Notes under the pieces: generated by a model
Databases searched by the model: none
Told to the model about the DNA's origin: nothing
Seen by the model: the letters and a program-made list of their open reading frames with translations, nothing else
In this document: piece after piece, positions 54,364 through 63,999 of the stretch
How positions within the stretch are numbered: the stretch's first letter is position 1
Layout: each line of letters starts with the position of its first letter
Program-made: the position numbers and the translations under genes
Assembly: GCA_040285745.1 (NCBI GenBank)
Contig: JAUFOR010000004.1
Coordinates: forward strand, 1,359,134-1,423,133
Direction: 5' to 3'
Length of the DNA stretch: 64,000 nt
From: Barthelona sp. PCE
Taxonomy: Eukaryota > Metamonada: BaSk clade

Positions 54364-55122
54364 ATGCAGCCAAGTTTATTTGAAGAGCAAGGTATAGATT
54401 TCAAAACCATGACAGAGGCACTAAAGCGAGAATCATCATTTCTTCAACGAATACCGCTACAGCCACATCAGTTCCCAACCCAATCTACTTTTTTAAGTGA
54501 TTCTGACAACCAAAGGGCTTCAGTATCATATATGTATAACCTACATGAATTATCAAAAAAGCTAGGCTTTCCACAACAATGTTACAATCAAGAACAGTTA
54601 AATTCAATCACATGCGACTGCGAACAACAAATTCAGCTCATCATAATTTTCATCTTCAGCATTTACCTTAATGTACCGGATCTATTGGACAGAGATACAC
54701 TCCGTGAGACATTAAATGATTTCAGGTTATTTGAAACGGTTGATGCGCTGGGAAATATTTCGGATGCAGTGATGTTTAATGCCAATCCATCAAACTTTTA
54801 TTCGCTCAATTTGGATACGTATGAATTGCTCAACGCAATATCTCATAAGTATTGGTTATACCATGATGTTGATATTTTTAAAGACGAGCTTAGATACTGC
54901 CCAAAGGAGAATATGGTGCATTGGCCTTATTGTTTAGTTCATAAACCTTGTTTATCCGCTCTAAAACTTTTTTCTGAAGGTGGTTCGTTGCTTGCTATGC
55001 CCAACAATCCCTTATTTGCTCATATATATAAGTACATGATTGACAGAATTGACCATGAGAATTTTGATTTATTAGTGAGGAAAGATTATGTAGCGATGGA
55101 GAATTTCATTCATTTACAGTGA
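54364..55122 (+). CDS. Hypothetical protein (252 aa)
   Basis: Not recognised. The ATG at 54364 is preferred to an in-frame ATG at 54280: the stretch between codes for a hydrophobic, Phe-rich string that is really the recurrent pyrimidine tract (CCTTTTCTATCTCTTTC then TTTTTTTTTTGTG). If the upstream ATG were used, those 28 residues would look like a signal peptide, so this should be checked. The protein is acidic, helical and Asn/Phe/Leu-rich, with one more hydrophobic helix (IQLIIIFIFSIYLNV, about residues 84-98). It converges on the next gene with 14 bp between stops. Confidence 0.6.
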   Translation: MQPSLFEEQGIDFKTMTEALKRESSFLQRIPLQPHQFPTQSTFLSDSDNQRASVSYMYNLHELSKKLGFPQQCYNQEQLNSITCDCEQQIQLIIIFIFSIYLNVPDLLDRDTLRETLNDFRLFETVDALGNISDAVMFNANPSNFYSLNLDTYELLNAISHKYWLYHDVDIFKDELRYCPKENMVHWPYCLVHKPCLSALKLFSEGGSLLAMPNNPLFAHIYKYMIDRIDHENFDLLVRKDYVAMENFIHLQ

Positions 55123-55136
55123 TTTATTTAATTTTT

Positions 55137-57659
55137 TCAGTGCTCTCTATACTCATTTAACAAAAAATTGTTTAATGCAAAAGGCTTATCCGAATATTCA
55201 GAGAAAAAGTCGATGAAACCAATGTGCTCAATGACCGACTCAATCTTTTGTTTTGGCATTATTGAACAAAGGTATTTGTACACTACGCACTGACACGGAA
55301 TCCTGCACTTCCCCTTCAATTGCTCCTTGAATAGAATAATCTGACTGATAAAGTTTCCTTTGTAAAAATCTTGGTGTTCATGATGTGGAGGAGGATATTT
55401 GTCATCTAACATGTTTTCGATCCAAAAAACAGTGTTTTGATCGTATTCCCTTGATTCATCAAAATTTAGATTCATCAAATGATCCATTTCTAAACGCTGA
55501 AAATAAACAGCACATTTTAAATGGTTAGTTAAAATCAAATAATTCCTCACCATATCTACTAAAATTGAAACATCTTCAAACGAAAATTCCATAAACAATA
55601 CTTTGAATATGGAATTGATAACAACACTGTAGCTATCTTTCTCCACAACCTTTAAATCAAATCTTACATTGGCGGCATTCATAGCAGCATCAACTAGCTT
55701 AGGTGGTAGTTCATGAAAAGATGGCTCCAACAAACACTTAATCGCATCTGGTTCTCTTGGTGGATCAAAATCTATGAGATCGGGAATTTGAATCTCTGTG
55801 GTAAGATCATCACTGATGTGAGGTGTGAATTCAAATTTCTGTAGTGCAAGACCTTTTCTAGCTACATAAGCGACATTATCATCTGTGGTATTAGCTGCTG
55901 ATCTATTCTGCTGCTGCATGGCGCGTGCCATTGAGGATAACGACTCAGCCATCTTTGCTAACGAAGTTGATACTTCTTGCATAAACACGCTCTGTGTTGC
56001 CACAAGCGTATCGACAGTCCTAGCGAGGGATGCAACCTGTTCACTTAACATATCTTGTTTATGGGAGTTGGTTTGCTTATGAGTGGGAGATTGCTTTTCT
56101 GTAATGAACAAATCATCAACTTCAACTACATTTGTCTTCTTCTTCTTTTTCTTTGGTTTTGCCTTTGATTTAGACACCTTGAGAACTGCATCATCATTGT
56201 GCCTTTCTTCGCTAACGTAGTTTGGCATTGGAACGTAATTAAAGTCTACAAGAACGGAAGGATGTATTTGATGAAAGTTTTTAAAAATCTTTTGAGGAAA
56301 ACTGAACTGAAGGAAAAATTCCAAACGTTTGTACTTGATACGCTTCAACAGGACCTTGTTTACCGTATAAGTACGAGAAAGAGCTCCAAAAACATAAAAA
56401 TCAGGTAAATATCTATCTGATGAATTCTTCCTTTCATGTATCACCGCCAAAGGTTCAGCTATGTGACTGGGGTAGTCAAACTTAAAGAGACCGCCAGCAA
56501 TCATGCGAGCAACAGTGTTTATCTCCTGAGTCAATGGGGAATTGCGAAGTTTAGTGATATGATCGATGAGCGCCTGTTGGCTATAACTCATCAAATCCTT
56601 CACAAATGTATTTCCCATCAACTCTGCCAATCCGTCATGTAATGCCTGTTTGGTCTGCCTGTTAATCTCTGGTAAACATTTTGTCGAATTAAACAAAGCT
56701 ATGCATATAAATGAAATGCGTTCAATACTCCTGAATTCCATGAACCTAGTATAGCCAGGCAGACGCTCTACTGCTGCAGAAATCGCTTTCTTATTGATTA
56801 CTGACTGGATAACTTCAACGTTCTTCTTTTTCGTTGGCTGTGCAAAAAAAGCATCTATCAAATTTGTTTCTTTTTGAGGCTCTACTTCCATCTTTGCTGC
56901 TCTGATCTGCTGTTTGGGTTTATCAATCAATATTGCACCGTCTAATGAGAAGGAGTTTTCATTCATTATTGATACACAAATCTTGTAACATTTTTCAAAT
57001 ATTTCAGAACTATAAACACGTTTGAATGCATCCTCAACAACTTCAACGGGCAATGGAGCCAGGATACTGCAATAAAATGACAAAAATGGTACGCCCAAAG
57101 ATGCAAACCTATTATCTCTTACAGAAGACTTTGCCAACCTTGGAAAATGTTGAATAAGACACAATAACAGTAATAACTCCGGAATAACAAACTGGTTGGG
57201 CATCTGCTGCTCATTCTTAATTGCTAAAAAAAGTCTAAAACCATGAGCTCTTTCATCCTTAATATCGTAAAATGAGTGAAGGAACCGAGTTATGTGTTTC
57301 TTGACCAGTCTGTCTAAATCATCAGCAATTTCATCATCATAATTACAAAACTCAACAATTGGGGAGCTTCTCAAATGTTGAGCTATAGCAGATAGTCTTT
57401 CACTGTCAAAGTACTTACAAATTACAGATTTAATAGGTCCAATGTCGAAACTTACCCTGTTTGTATGGAATAAAAGCTTGAAAAAGTGGCATTCAAAGCG
57501 GGATAAACCATAATCATGTAATACTTGCAGTTCCGCAATAGTTAGTGGCCTATCCCGGAGATTTGTCATTGGTAACCTCTTTGGAAGCTGAGACAAATGA
57601 AATTGTTCTGAAAGAGAGGATGATAAAGTGAATTCTCCAATATTACTTCTTTTAAGCAT
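55137..57659 (-). CDS. Orphan protein with Lys-rich linker and coiled coil (840 aa)
   Basis: Not recognised. The ATG at 57657-57659 gives 840 residues; an in-frame ATG at 57708-57710 would lengthen it by 17 residues and run into the opposite gene. It has a helical N-terminal region (about 1-480), then a basic stretch with seven Lys (SKAKPKKKKKKTNVVEVDD, near residue 500), which could serve as a nuclear localisation signal. A heptad coiled coil follows (LSEQVASLARTVDTLVATQ, about 535-580), then a helical C-terminal domain with QIPDLIDFDPPREPD leading in. The start codon lies 3 bp from the start of the divergent MPRVRKF-family gene. The multi-domain layout suggests a nuclear scaffold, but no motif supports a name. 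Confidence 0.75.
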   Translation of the reverse strand: MLKRSNIGEFTLSSSLSEQFHLSQLPKRLPMTNLRDRPLTIAELQVLHDYGLSRFECHFFKLLFHTNRVSFDIGPIKSVICKYFDSERLSAIAQHLRSSPIVEFCNYDDEIADDLDRLVKKHITRFLHSFYDIKDERAHGFRLFLAIKNEQQMPNQFVIPELLLLLCLIQHFPRLAKSSVRDNRFASLGVPFLSFYCSILAPLPVEVVEDAFKRVYSSEIFEKCYKICVSIMNENSFSLDGAILIDKPKQQIRAAKMEVEPQKETNLIDAFFAQPTKKKNVEVIQSVINKKAISAAVERLPGYTRFMEFRSIERISFICIALFNSTKCLPEINRQTKQALHDGLAELMGNTFVKDLMSYSQQALIDHITKLRNSPLTQEINTVARMIAGGLFKFDYPSHIAEPLAVIHERKNSSDRYLPDFYVFGALSRTYTVNKVLLKRIKYKRLEFFLQFSFPQKIFKNFHQIHPSVLVDFNYVPMPNYVSEERHNDDAVLKVSKSKAKPKKKKKKTNVVEVDDLFITEKQSPTHKQTNSHKQDMLSEQVASLARTVDTLVATQSVFMQEVSTSLAKMAESLSSMARAMQQQNRSAANTTDDNVAYVARKGLALQKFEFTPHISDDLTTEIQIPDLIDFDPPREPDAIKCLLEPSFHELPPKLVDAAMNAANVRFDLKVVEKDSYSVVINSIFKVLFMEFSFEDVSILVDMVRNYLILTNHLKCAVYFQRLEMDHLMNLNFDESREYDQNTVFWIENMLDDKYPPPHHEHQDFYKGNFISQIILFKEQLKGKCRIPCQCVVYKYLCSIMPKQKIESVIEHIGFIDFFSEYSDKPFALNNFLLNEYREH

Positions 57660-57662
57660 AAT

Positions 57663-59604
57663 ATGCCACGTATAAGGTCGAAAATACATAGTAACAAAGG
57701 TGTTATACATTGTTCTCCTTCATATTGCATTTTTGAGCCTATTAAACCTAATGATGAGATTGAAAGATCAAATATCAACACATTTATGGTTGCAGCTGAT
57801 TTTGAGAGGCGTATAAAGCTTCCTGTTAATGAAATGAAACTGTATAAGTCCTGTCATAATTGTGTCTATGAAACAGGTAACAATACAGTTGCATTTTTCA
57901 ATTTTAATGGATCTGGTTTTGAAGAAATGGGAAGGATATCAATCAGTAGCTTTTTTGGATGTGAATTTTCCAAATCAACTGTTACAGTATTGAGCGAAGA
58001 TATTCTTATTATGAATATTTCAAGACGTACTTACATTGCAAACATATCACAAAACGAGTGCATTGAGTACCCAGATGTGAGACTTTGGTGCAAGCTTTCA
58101 AGAATTACTGTTCTAGTTTCAGAGCAAAAAAAGTATATGATACCGATGCTGGGCAGTGATGGTAAAGTAGACATGGTGTACCTTCCTTTTCAAACAAATA
58201 TAGATATTGCTATTGAAGTTGTGAACTCAGAAAACCCAACATGTTTCTTTGGCATTAGTAGTAAATTATATTTAGTGAGTATATTTGAAAGAAATGCTGA
58301 AGTAATTGACTACCAAATTGATGTATGGTTCAACCGGATGAATTCTCCAAAGGAGGCTATTTGTTTGAACGGGTACTGTTATTTTTCACTCACCATTACA
58401 AGCCTCTATGATTGCTTTTCGCCGCTTAGATGACGGTAAGATACTACGTAGCATCGAGGTTAGTAATTCACACTTCAGAAGATTTTTGTGCTTTGAAGGA
58501 ATCGTTTTTGGTGTGTATAGCGATTATATTTATCCATTTATTGTTTTGCATAACATTGATGGATTTGCAATTATTCCTAATATGCCATTCGGTCTGTCAG
58601 ACACAAATACAATTTGCCGCATGCCGATGTTTTCATCAACGCAACATTCTGCACATTTTGATATTTTTAGCAATTTCGGTCCTCGTGCAATCATCCATGT
58701 GGTTGATGAGAAAAAATCATGCAACATGCTTGTTAATGTGAAGGTATGTATCAATGATGGTGAATTAACCGTTCTTAGGTTGCTTTACGGAGACGATAGG
58801 TGTTCAACCTTTTTAGGAGATGATTGTTTAGCAAAGGTATCAATGACTATAGATGATCATGCTATACATTCAGACTTACTCACTTTTACTTCAAATGGCG
58901 TAGTGAGAATTTCTCAAAAGTTTGAAAACAATATGTACATCAATAATTCCGTTATCAAAGTGCCATATCAAGCTGAAGACTGGTTTGATGCAACCATAGT
59001 GGATAATATAATATGGGTAGGCGGCTCTAATTGTACCGGTATTGTTGTTCTTAATCAGTGTGGAAACGTTGTTGATTTCCAAACAATAGAAACTTCTGTT
59101 CCGTTTATGGTGCCCAATCCCAATCCTTACAATCCGTACAGTGCACTGATTGCCAGTAGTCGTTTAGTTGCATTACTTTATTATGATATGGAGAGCAAAA
59201 AATTCAGAGAAAAAATAGTTGAAGAAAATTTTAATGTTGGGCAAAAATTCTTCTTCATAAACGAAACAATGTTTATTATTGGTAACCAGTTGTTTGAGTT
59301 TACTGAGGGAAGCGTTAACTTGGTGAATAATCAACTACCGTGGGTGTGTTTCAACTCTTTGGAGTTTTACTATTATTCAGCCTCAAAGAATACAATATCT
59401 CGACTACACATGAGGCTTAAAGGTTACGATATGGTTGTAGATGTGCTTACGCTCGATGGTTCTCATTGTTACTCAATAGATGAGAATAGATGTAATGTAG
59501 TTACTTTACTGTCAGAATGTAATGAATTGTTCACCATTTCGAGTATACGGGACGATTTGATCAAAGAAACAAGCTTATATCACAATTACCATCATCATTT
59601 CTAA
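57663..59604 (+). pseudogene. Divergent MPRVRKF-family gene interrupted by one frameshift
   Basis: The first frame runs 57663-58433 and opens MPRIRSK, close to the MPRVRKF start of the long copies. The second frame, shifted by one base, runs from about 58369 to 59604. Together they span 1942 bp (647 codons plus one base), near the 700-codon length of the other copies. The join lies between about 58390 and 58408: frame one reads CLNGYCYFSL where the others have CLNSDCIF, and frame two continues MIAFRRLDDGK where they have VIFDSQRN. One extra base is the simplest reading. It could be a decaying copy, a sequencing error, or a programmed frameshift. Overall similarity to the long copies is low but collinear. 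No direct repeats flank it. It ends 10 bp from the end of copy 3, in convergent orientation. Confidence 0.6.
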
Positions 59605-59614
59605 ATGGTAGACG

Positions 59615-61738
59615 CTATTCATTATGAAAATGCTCATGATAATCGGGCATGTGGTACTCAACGATGGAAGCCTCCGCCAGGAACGATGGAAGGTGGAACG
59701 ATTCCACTGTGGGATTGATCGATTCCGGGTCTTCCTCAATATTGTAAGTTTTCAGCACCATTGTTTTGGTCTCTTCTTCGTATGACATGTCTTGAATAAC
59801 GTTGTTAGGTAGATTTGGATCGTGGATTATATTCACATAAGGGAAATTATTGTTAGTGAAAAAACGCGTCTTAATTGTACCGTGTTCAACGTATACTTTA
59901 ATGATACCACCCCTCACGTGTATGTATGAATCTCCCACGAAATTACGGAAATAGTTGCCTTCCTCCGTTCCATCATCATATGATCCCTTCCAAAGGAGAA
60001 CAGGCTCTAAGAAGCTTCCTGTTGACCAATCAAGACAGTGTAAATGTTGCGTTTCAAAACCTTCATCATCTTCATGTACAACAAACAGCTGATGATCAGG
60101 TGTTTCAGCCAATGGACGAGGGTTGAAGTAAACATCATATAAATATTCATGTTCAAAAACAATGTGCTTTTGAACCTCCACGTCATACCCGTTGACATTA
60201 AGCTGAAAAAAATGGATTGCTTCACTACATAAAATGCACGCTGAATTATCAAAATGTGAACCATGAACACTTCGAATATAAATATTCGGGGGAAGCTCTA
60301 AAATCACCTTTTCTCCCAAATACACCAGTTCTGTATCTTCACGATAGTCAACATTTAAGGGCAACCCTTGAATAAAACCATAGTTTTCTGAACCACAATG
60401 AGGCAAAATGGTTGTGATTGGCTTAAATTCTGAGCCGTTCCAGCATAATTTGACATATGTAGTTACTACTTCACTACGTATCACTTCTTCTATTACAATA
60501 AAATCACCTGCTTCATTTGGTTGAACTGATTGGATCTCGCAGCTCGTATGTGAAAACGGTTTCCTACACCCACGCAGCACAATAAGCTTCCTTTCTTTGA
60601 AAAAAAAGTAACATCTTATTGAAGCGTTATTATCATACACTTCCGCTATTCCATCAAAAAACATTTTCTTTGGGTGAAGACTGTTCAAACGAAACACCTC
60701 CTTACTAGCCTCTCTAAATTTGATTGGGCCATAACGTCCTGTTATTTCATCAAAACCATAAAAAACACAATCTTCATCACGAAAGTAATTATCGTTCAAG
60801 TCTATATGTTGCAAGTCATTGCAGAGTACATTCAAAAAATTCAGTTTACCCTCTAACATCTTCAATTCACCGTTTTCGATATGAACTACCACATATCTTG
60901 AACCAATAAGTAGCATTGACAAAACATCTTGAGTGAGCGTCAATAATGCAAATTTTGAGTCTCTGTCAATATTCAATCCTTTAAGCTGTGGAAATCTTTC
61001 TGTCAAGTTAACTTGGTTCCTCTGAGCATCAAATATTATTAGTTCACCAACTTTATATCCGTCAAAGCCAACAAAACAAGTGCAATCCGAGTTTAAACAC
61101 CCGAAGTATCTTGAAGGGATATCACGCAACTGCTCAATATCAGGTTCATGTGCCTCGTCCATGTCATCAACAGAAAAATTGTAATGCCATATGGAATTAT
61201 CTTGATATTTCCTCAACAAAATGTAGTTTGAATTAATGGTTGGTTGAGAGCCATACTCTTCAAGACATCTATATTCCTCGGTTAGCACATTTAATATGTA
61301 GCACTGCCTCACTTGCCTGTTATTAACGGTATCACTAATGGTGAATAGTAAGTGGTTTTCATCCATCGGAAATATTCTGCTGCATTGCCTCATAAAGTTG
61401 TTCATCTCAAATGGGAAGTGTATTCTCCTTCTTGTATGTTCATCACTCATGATATGATCAAATAATAAGATATCAAGATGGGTTACAATATTATGGTCAC
61501 CAAGTAGCTGTTTGATGATCATGTAAGATTCTCCAGCTTTTAATTTGGATGTGTACTTAAGAGGCTTACGCGTATCCTCCACATATCCAACAAAGTACTT
61601 GCCTTCAATGGCGCTTTCAATGAGGCTGATGTTTTCTCTTGATTGAAGCAATACTACGCCCTTTCCCTCAAATATCATCTGCCCCTCAGGATAAGCATTG
61701 ATGATAAGGTCGTCCTCGAATTTTCGAACCCTAGGCAT
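59615..61738 (-). CDS. MPRVRKF family protein, copy 3 (707 aa, unknown function)
   Basis: The third long paralogue, on the opposite strand. It starts at the shared methionine 61736-61738 (MPRVRKFEDDLI). An in-frame ATG 31 codons upstream is treated as leader, as in copy 2. It shares the near-identical blocks of the other copies (FFFKERKLIVLRGCRKPFSH, FEHEYLYDVYFNPRPLAETP, DMSYEEETKTMVLKTYNIEE) and the C-terminal MPDYHEHFHNE. It diverges in others, for example PNEAGDFIVIEEVIRSEV where copies 1 and 2 read PNEGDDFFVMAE. Homology of the flanks is kept on the upstream side (about 270 bp) but stops right after the stop codon, so the 3' flank and right direct repeat are missing. The downstream neighbour is the frameshifted relative. 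Confidence 0.85.
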   Translation of the reverse strand: MPRVRKFEDDLIINAYPEGQMIFEGKGVVLLQSRENISLIESAIEGKYFVGYVEDTRKPLKYTSKLKAGESYMIIKQLLGDHNIVTHLDILLFDHIMSDEHTRRRIHFPFEMNNFMRQCSRIFPMDENHLLFTISDTVNNRQVRQCYILNVLTEEYRCLEEYGSQPTINSNYILLRKYQDNSIWHYNFSVDDMDEAHEPDIEQLRDIPSRYFGCLNSDCTCFVGFDGYKVGELIIFDAQRNQVNLTERFPQLKGLNIDRDSKFALLTLTQDVLSMLLIGSRYVVVHIENGELKMLEGKLNFLNVLCNDLQHIDLNDNYFRDEDCVFYGFDEITGRYGPIKFREASKEVFRLNSLHPKKMFFDGIAEVYDNNASIRCYFFFKERKLIVLRGCRKPFSHTSCEIQSVQPNEAGDFIVIEEVIRSEVVTTYVKLCWNGSEFKPITTILPHCGSENYGFIQGLPLNVDYREDTELVYLGEKVILELPPNIYIRSVHGSHFDNSACILCSEAIHFFQLNVNGYDVEVQKHIVFEHEYLYDVYFNPRPLAETPDHQLFVVHEDDEGFETQHLHCLDWSTGSFLEPVLLWKGSYDDGTEEGNYFRNFVGDSYIHVRGGIIKVYVEHGTIKTRFFTNNNFPYVNIIHDPNLPNNVIQDMSYEEETKTMVLKTYNIEEDPESINPTVESFHLPSFLAEASIVEYHMPDYHEHFHNE

Positions 61739-62010
61739 ATATAGCCGTGATGATGTAGGTGAATATTGAGATAGCATATATATATTAAATATTAGTGCTT
61801 GTACGTGGCATATATAGATGATATAATACACGTGAAGCGAAAACAGAAAGCGAGAATATGAAACAGAACTGCATTCGCATTTCTATCCGCTCACAGTTTT
61901 GTTGATGTGGTTTGCAGGGCTCTTGTAGCGCGTAGCACGTAAGATTTTGGACGCTTTCGGGCATTGTTTTGATTGTGGGGCACTTTTTTGCTGCGTTGTG
62001 GGTACGGCTC
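61739..62010 (-). promoter_or_regulatory. Conserved upstream block of MPRVRKF copy 3
   Basis: Read on the minus strand this is the same block found before copies 1 and 2: GCAGCAAAAAAGTGCCCCAC (reverse of 61977 region), the CGTGC/GCGCTACA motif and CACGTG at 61829-61834. Similarity to the other copies ends at about 62007. There is therefore no left direct repeat here. Confidence 0.6.
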
Positions 62011-62298
62011 GCGCCTTTTGGACGTGCTTCATTGCACATTCATAAGCATTCAGTAAACACCGCTGCATGCGTCGCTGGCAGCTGGACATCGCCAAAACTT
62101 CTGTTTCCAAATTTTCAGCCTAATTCTCATCTGATTTTCCTGATTTACACCGTAAAGCGCGAACGTGAGGACGACGATATCGACGTCCAAACGCCTTTTG
62201 AGTATGTACTGGACTTGAACCACTCTTTTGGTGGCATTACGAAAGTTCATGATGCCAATCTTGTCGCCAACGATACCAATTTTAGTGACATTATTTAG
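62011..62298 (+). pseudogene. Possible gene remnant
   Basis: From about 62140 to 62298 a plus-strand frame without its own ATG reads like real coding sequence, with GC-richer codons (GACGACGATATCGACGTCCA) and a composition of Asp, Asn and Phe (DIDVQTPFEYVLDLNHSFGG ... DTNFSDII) ending at a TAG. It begins just where the MPRVRKF upstream homology ends. It may be the truncated end of another gene left by the rearrangement that brought copy 3 here. Too short to identify. Confidence 0.25.
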
Positions 62299-63330
62299 GA
62301 AAAAATCCAGTTGCCAACAGGCTGTGCGACTGATGTTTGTTTGTTGAAAAAGACGATGGTTTAAAAATTGAATAATAAGAGGGAGAATTGAAATTCTTTT
62401 TTTTATACAAGGGTATCGTTACAAATGGATGTACGATATGGGTGCTTCATAAGAATATTGTACAACTGCATCTGCTTACAAATCACTAATTTTCAGATTT
62501 GTAGTTAATCACTCAGAAGGTATCACTCAGAGAATGTTGTGTTTTAATGTTTTCTATTTCTTTATTAGGAATCGGGATATTGAGATATTCCATATGTTTT
62601 TGCAGTATCCCAGTGACACAATGCCTCTCATCATTGATGTGCATCATCATGACAGTGAATATTGAGAATAACTTGATGGTAATTATGAATATGCACTGCA
62701 GCAGTGGAATCAACGTTTGCTGAGACCGTCAAGTTGGTACAGCGTGACCCCAGCGTTGTCTTATATCGATAATAAATACGTGAATATTAAGTTTAAACTT
62801 TTTTGAAAACAGAAATGAAAGTATTCTTTTGTCGTGACTGGTTGGAGCAGCATTTTGAATTTTTTTTGAGTGAGCATATTACCGTGTTGTGTATGCGTTT
62901 ATCCGTTGTAAGCCTGGCATAGCTCGGTGCATACAGAGATACAGTTGCAGGTTCATGCATGCGGCATCTCTGGCTATTTTAATGTGTTGTGCAATTGGTC
63001 TGTATGTACTTATAAGTGGTGCAGCTCTGGTATAGCAATAAATTTGAGCTCAAAAAAAGAAAAAAATGTTGCGCGCACCTGCAATGCTCTGTGCATATTT
63101 CCGTCGTGATGGGGTTGATATATATGATATGTATTGCAGCGTGTAGCAGGACTGCGAGTGGAATCTCAATGGAAAAAAAGATACGTTTTTTCTCGGCGCT
63201 GCGTGGCTATTTTTTCATTTCAATCAAGTTTAGTGTTAGTATATGTGCTTCTTATGCGTGGAGACCAATTTTGATTGAGAGCGCGAATTCTTATGAGGAG
63301 AAATGAGCTCTTAGAAATTCCCAACTAGAA
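62299..63330. other. Gene-poor stretch, about 1 kb
   Basis: I see no gene I can support. Several frames of 60-96 codons exist (e.g. 62513-62713 minus, 62927-63109 and 63016-63306 plus), but they lack a pyrimidine-tract promoter, conserved content or codon bias. The base composition is uneven, with several short TGTATG/TGCATG words between 62880 and 63110. This is best read as non-coding or decayed subtelomere-like sequence. Confidence 0.4.
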
Positions 63331-63335
63331 AGTTA

Positions 63336-63811
63336 CCCCTAATAAGTCTGCTAATAAATTGAGAGAAATGCTACCGTGGAAATTTGGGTTTGTTAATATT
63401 TTTATTAGTATTGGGTGTGAGTTGAGTTTTGAAAACTATTGACACGATACATCACAGATGTGATATATACAATAGACATTATCAAATTCAAACTGTAATA
63501 TATGATTTTATCAGGAATGGACCTTATTCTGATTTCACTAATATAATATATTAGCGATTCTTTTGAATATTCGCGTGGAATTTAGTATTTTGCTAATATT
63601 TGTGTTAGTGAACTTTTTGAGTTCGCATCACTATTGTTAAGATTTTTTTGTGATGCCCAACTTTTGGAATTCACTAATATTTTTATTAGCAATTCGCTTA
63701 AAGTGAGCACAAGCGAATTTTTTTATTAGGCGCTAATGAATTATATTAGGGAGAAAATGAATAATTGGCGAGAAATCCCCGTTTACTAACATTTTTATTA
63801 CTAATATTTTT
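63336..63811. repeat. Array of short AT-rich palindromes (CTAATAT...TTATTAG type)
   Basis: At least six imperfect inverted repeats built from CTAATA and TATTAG occur in 475 bp: TTAATATTTTTATTAG (63393-63408), CACTAATATAATATATTAGCG (63536-63556), GCTAATATTTGTGTTAGTG (63592-63610), CACTAATATTTTTATTAGC (63672-63690), ATTAGGCGCTAATGAAT (63725-63741) and ACTAACATTTTTATTACTAATA (63786-63807). CCTAATAAGTCTGCTAATAAA at 63338-63358 may be another. Spacing is irregular, from about 50 to 140 bp. Confidence 0.55.
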
Positions 63812-63850
63812 GAGATGGTCAAAACAAATCAAACTCCGCCGAAACGCGCA

Positions 63851-63871
63851 TAGACCAAAAATCTTGGTCTA
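63851..63871. repeat. Hairpin made from the tandem-repeat unit
   Basis: TAGACCAA (63851-63858) and TTGGTCTA (63864-63871) are perfect reverse complements around a 5-base loop. The right arm contains GGTCTA, the core of the 9-bp tandem repeat that starts 20 bases later, so unit copies are present here in both orientations. Confidence 0.6.
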
Positions 63872-63890
63872 TTTTCAATTTTGTTCTACT

Positions 63891-63999
63891 GGTCTATATG
63901 GTCTATATGGTCTATATGGTCTATATGGTCTATATGGTCTATATGGTCTATATGGTCTATATGGTCTATATGGTCTATATGGTCTATATGGTCTATATG
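63891..63999 (+). repeat. 9-bp tandem repeat (GGTCTATAT), 12 perfect copies to the window edge
   Basis: The unit GGTCTATAT is repeated 12 times without a mismatch from 63891 to 63998. At the very last base (64000) the expected G is T. The array continues to the edge, so its full length is unknown. The unit is not a canonical telomeric repeat. It could be a subtelomeric satellite, a variant telomere, or a local microsatellite-like expansion. Confidence 0.9.

Noticed and set aside
62905-62980. Stretch with words like AGCTCGGTGCATACAGAG and GGTTCATGC that recall a tRNA.
   Set aside because: Acceptor and T-arm stems do not pair and there is no Pol III terminator in place.
63016-63306. 96-codon plus-strand frame in the gene-poor end.
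   Set aside because: It starts with ATG but has no motif or promoter tract, and its Lys/Ser/Cys-heavy composition suggests chance.
63891-63999. CRISPR array.
   Set aside because: The units are contiguous 9-mers without spacers and the genome is eukaryotic.
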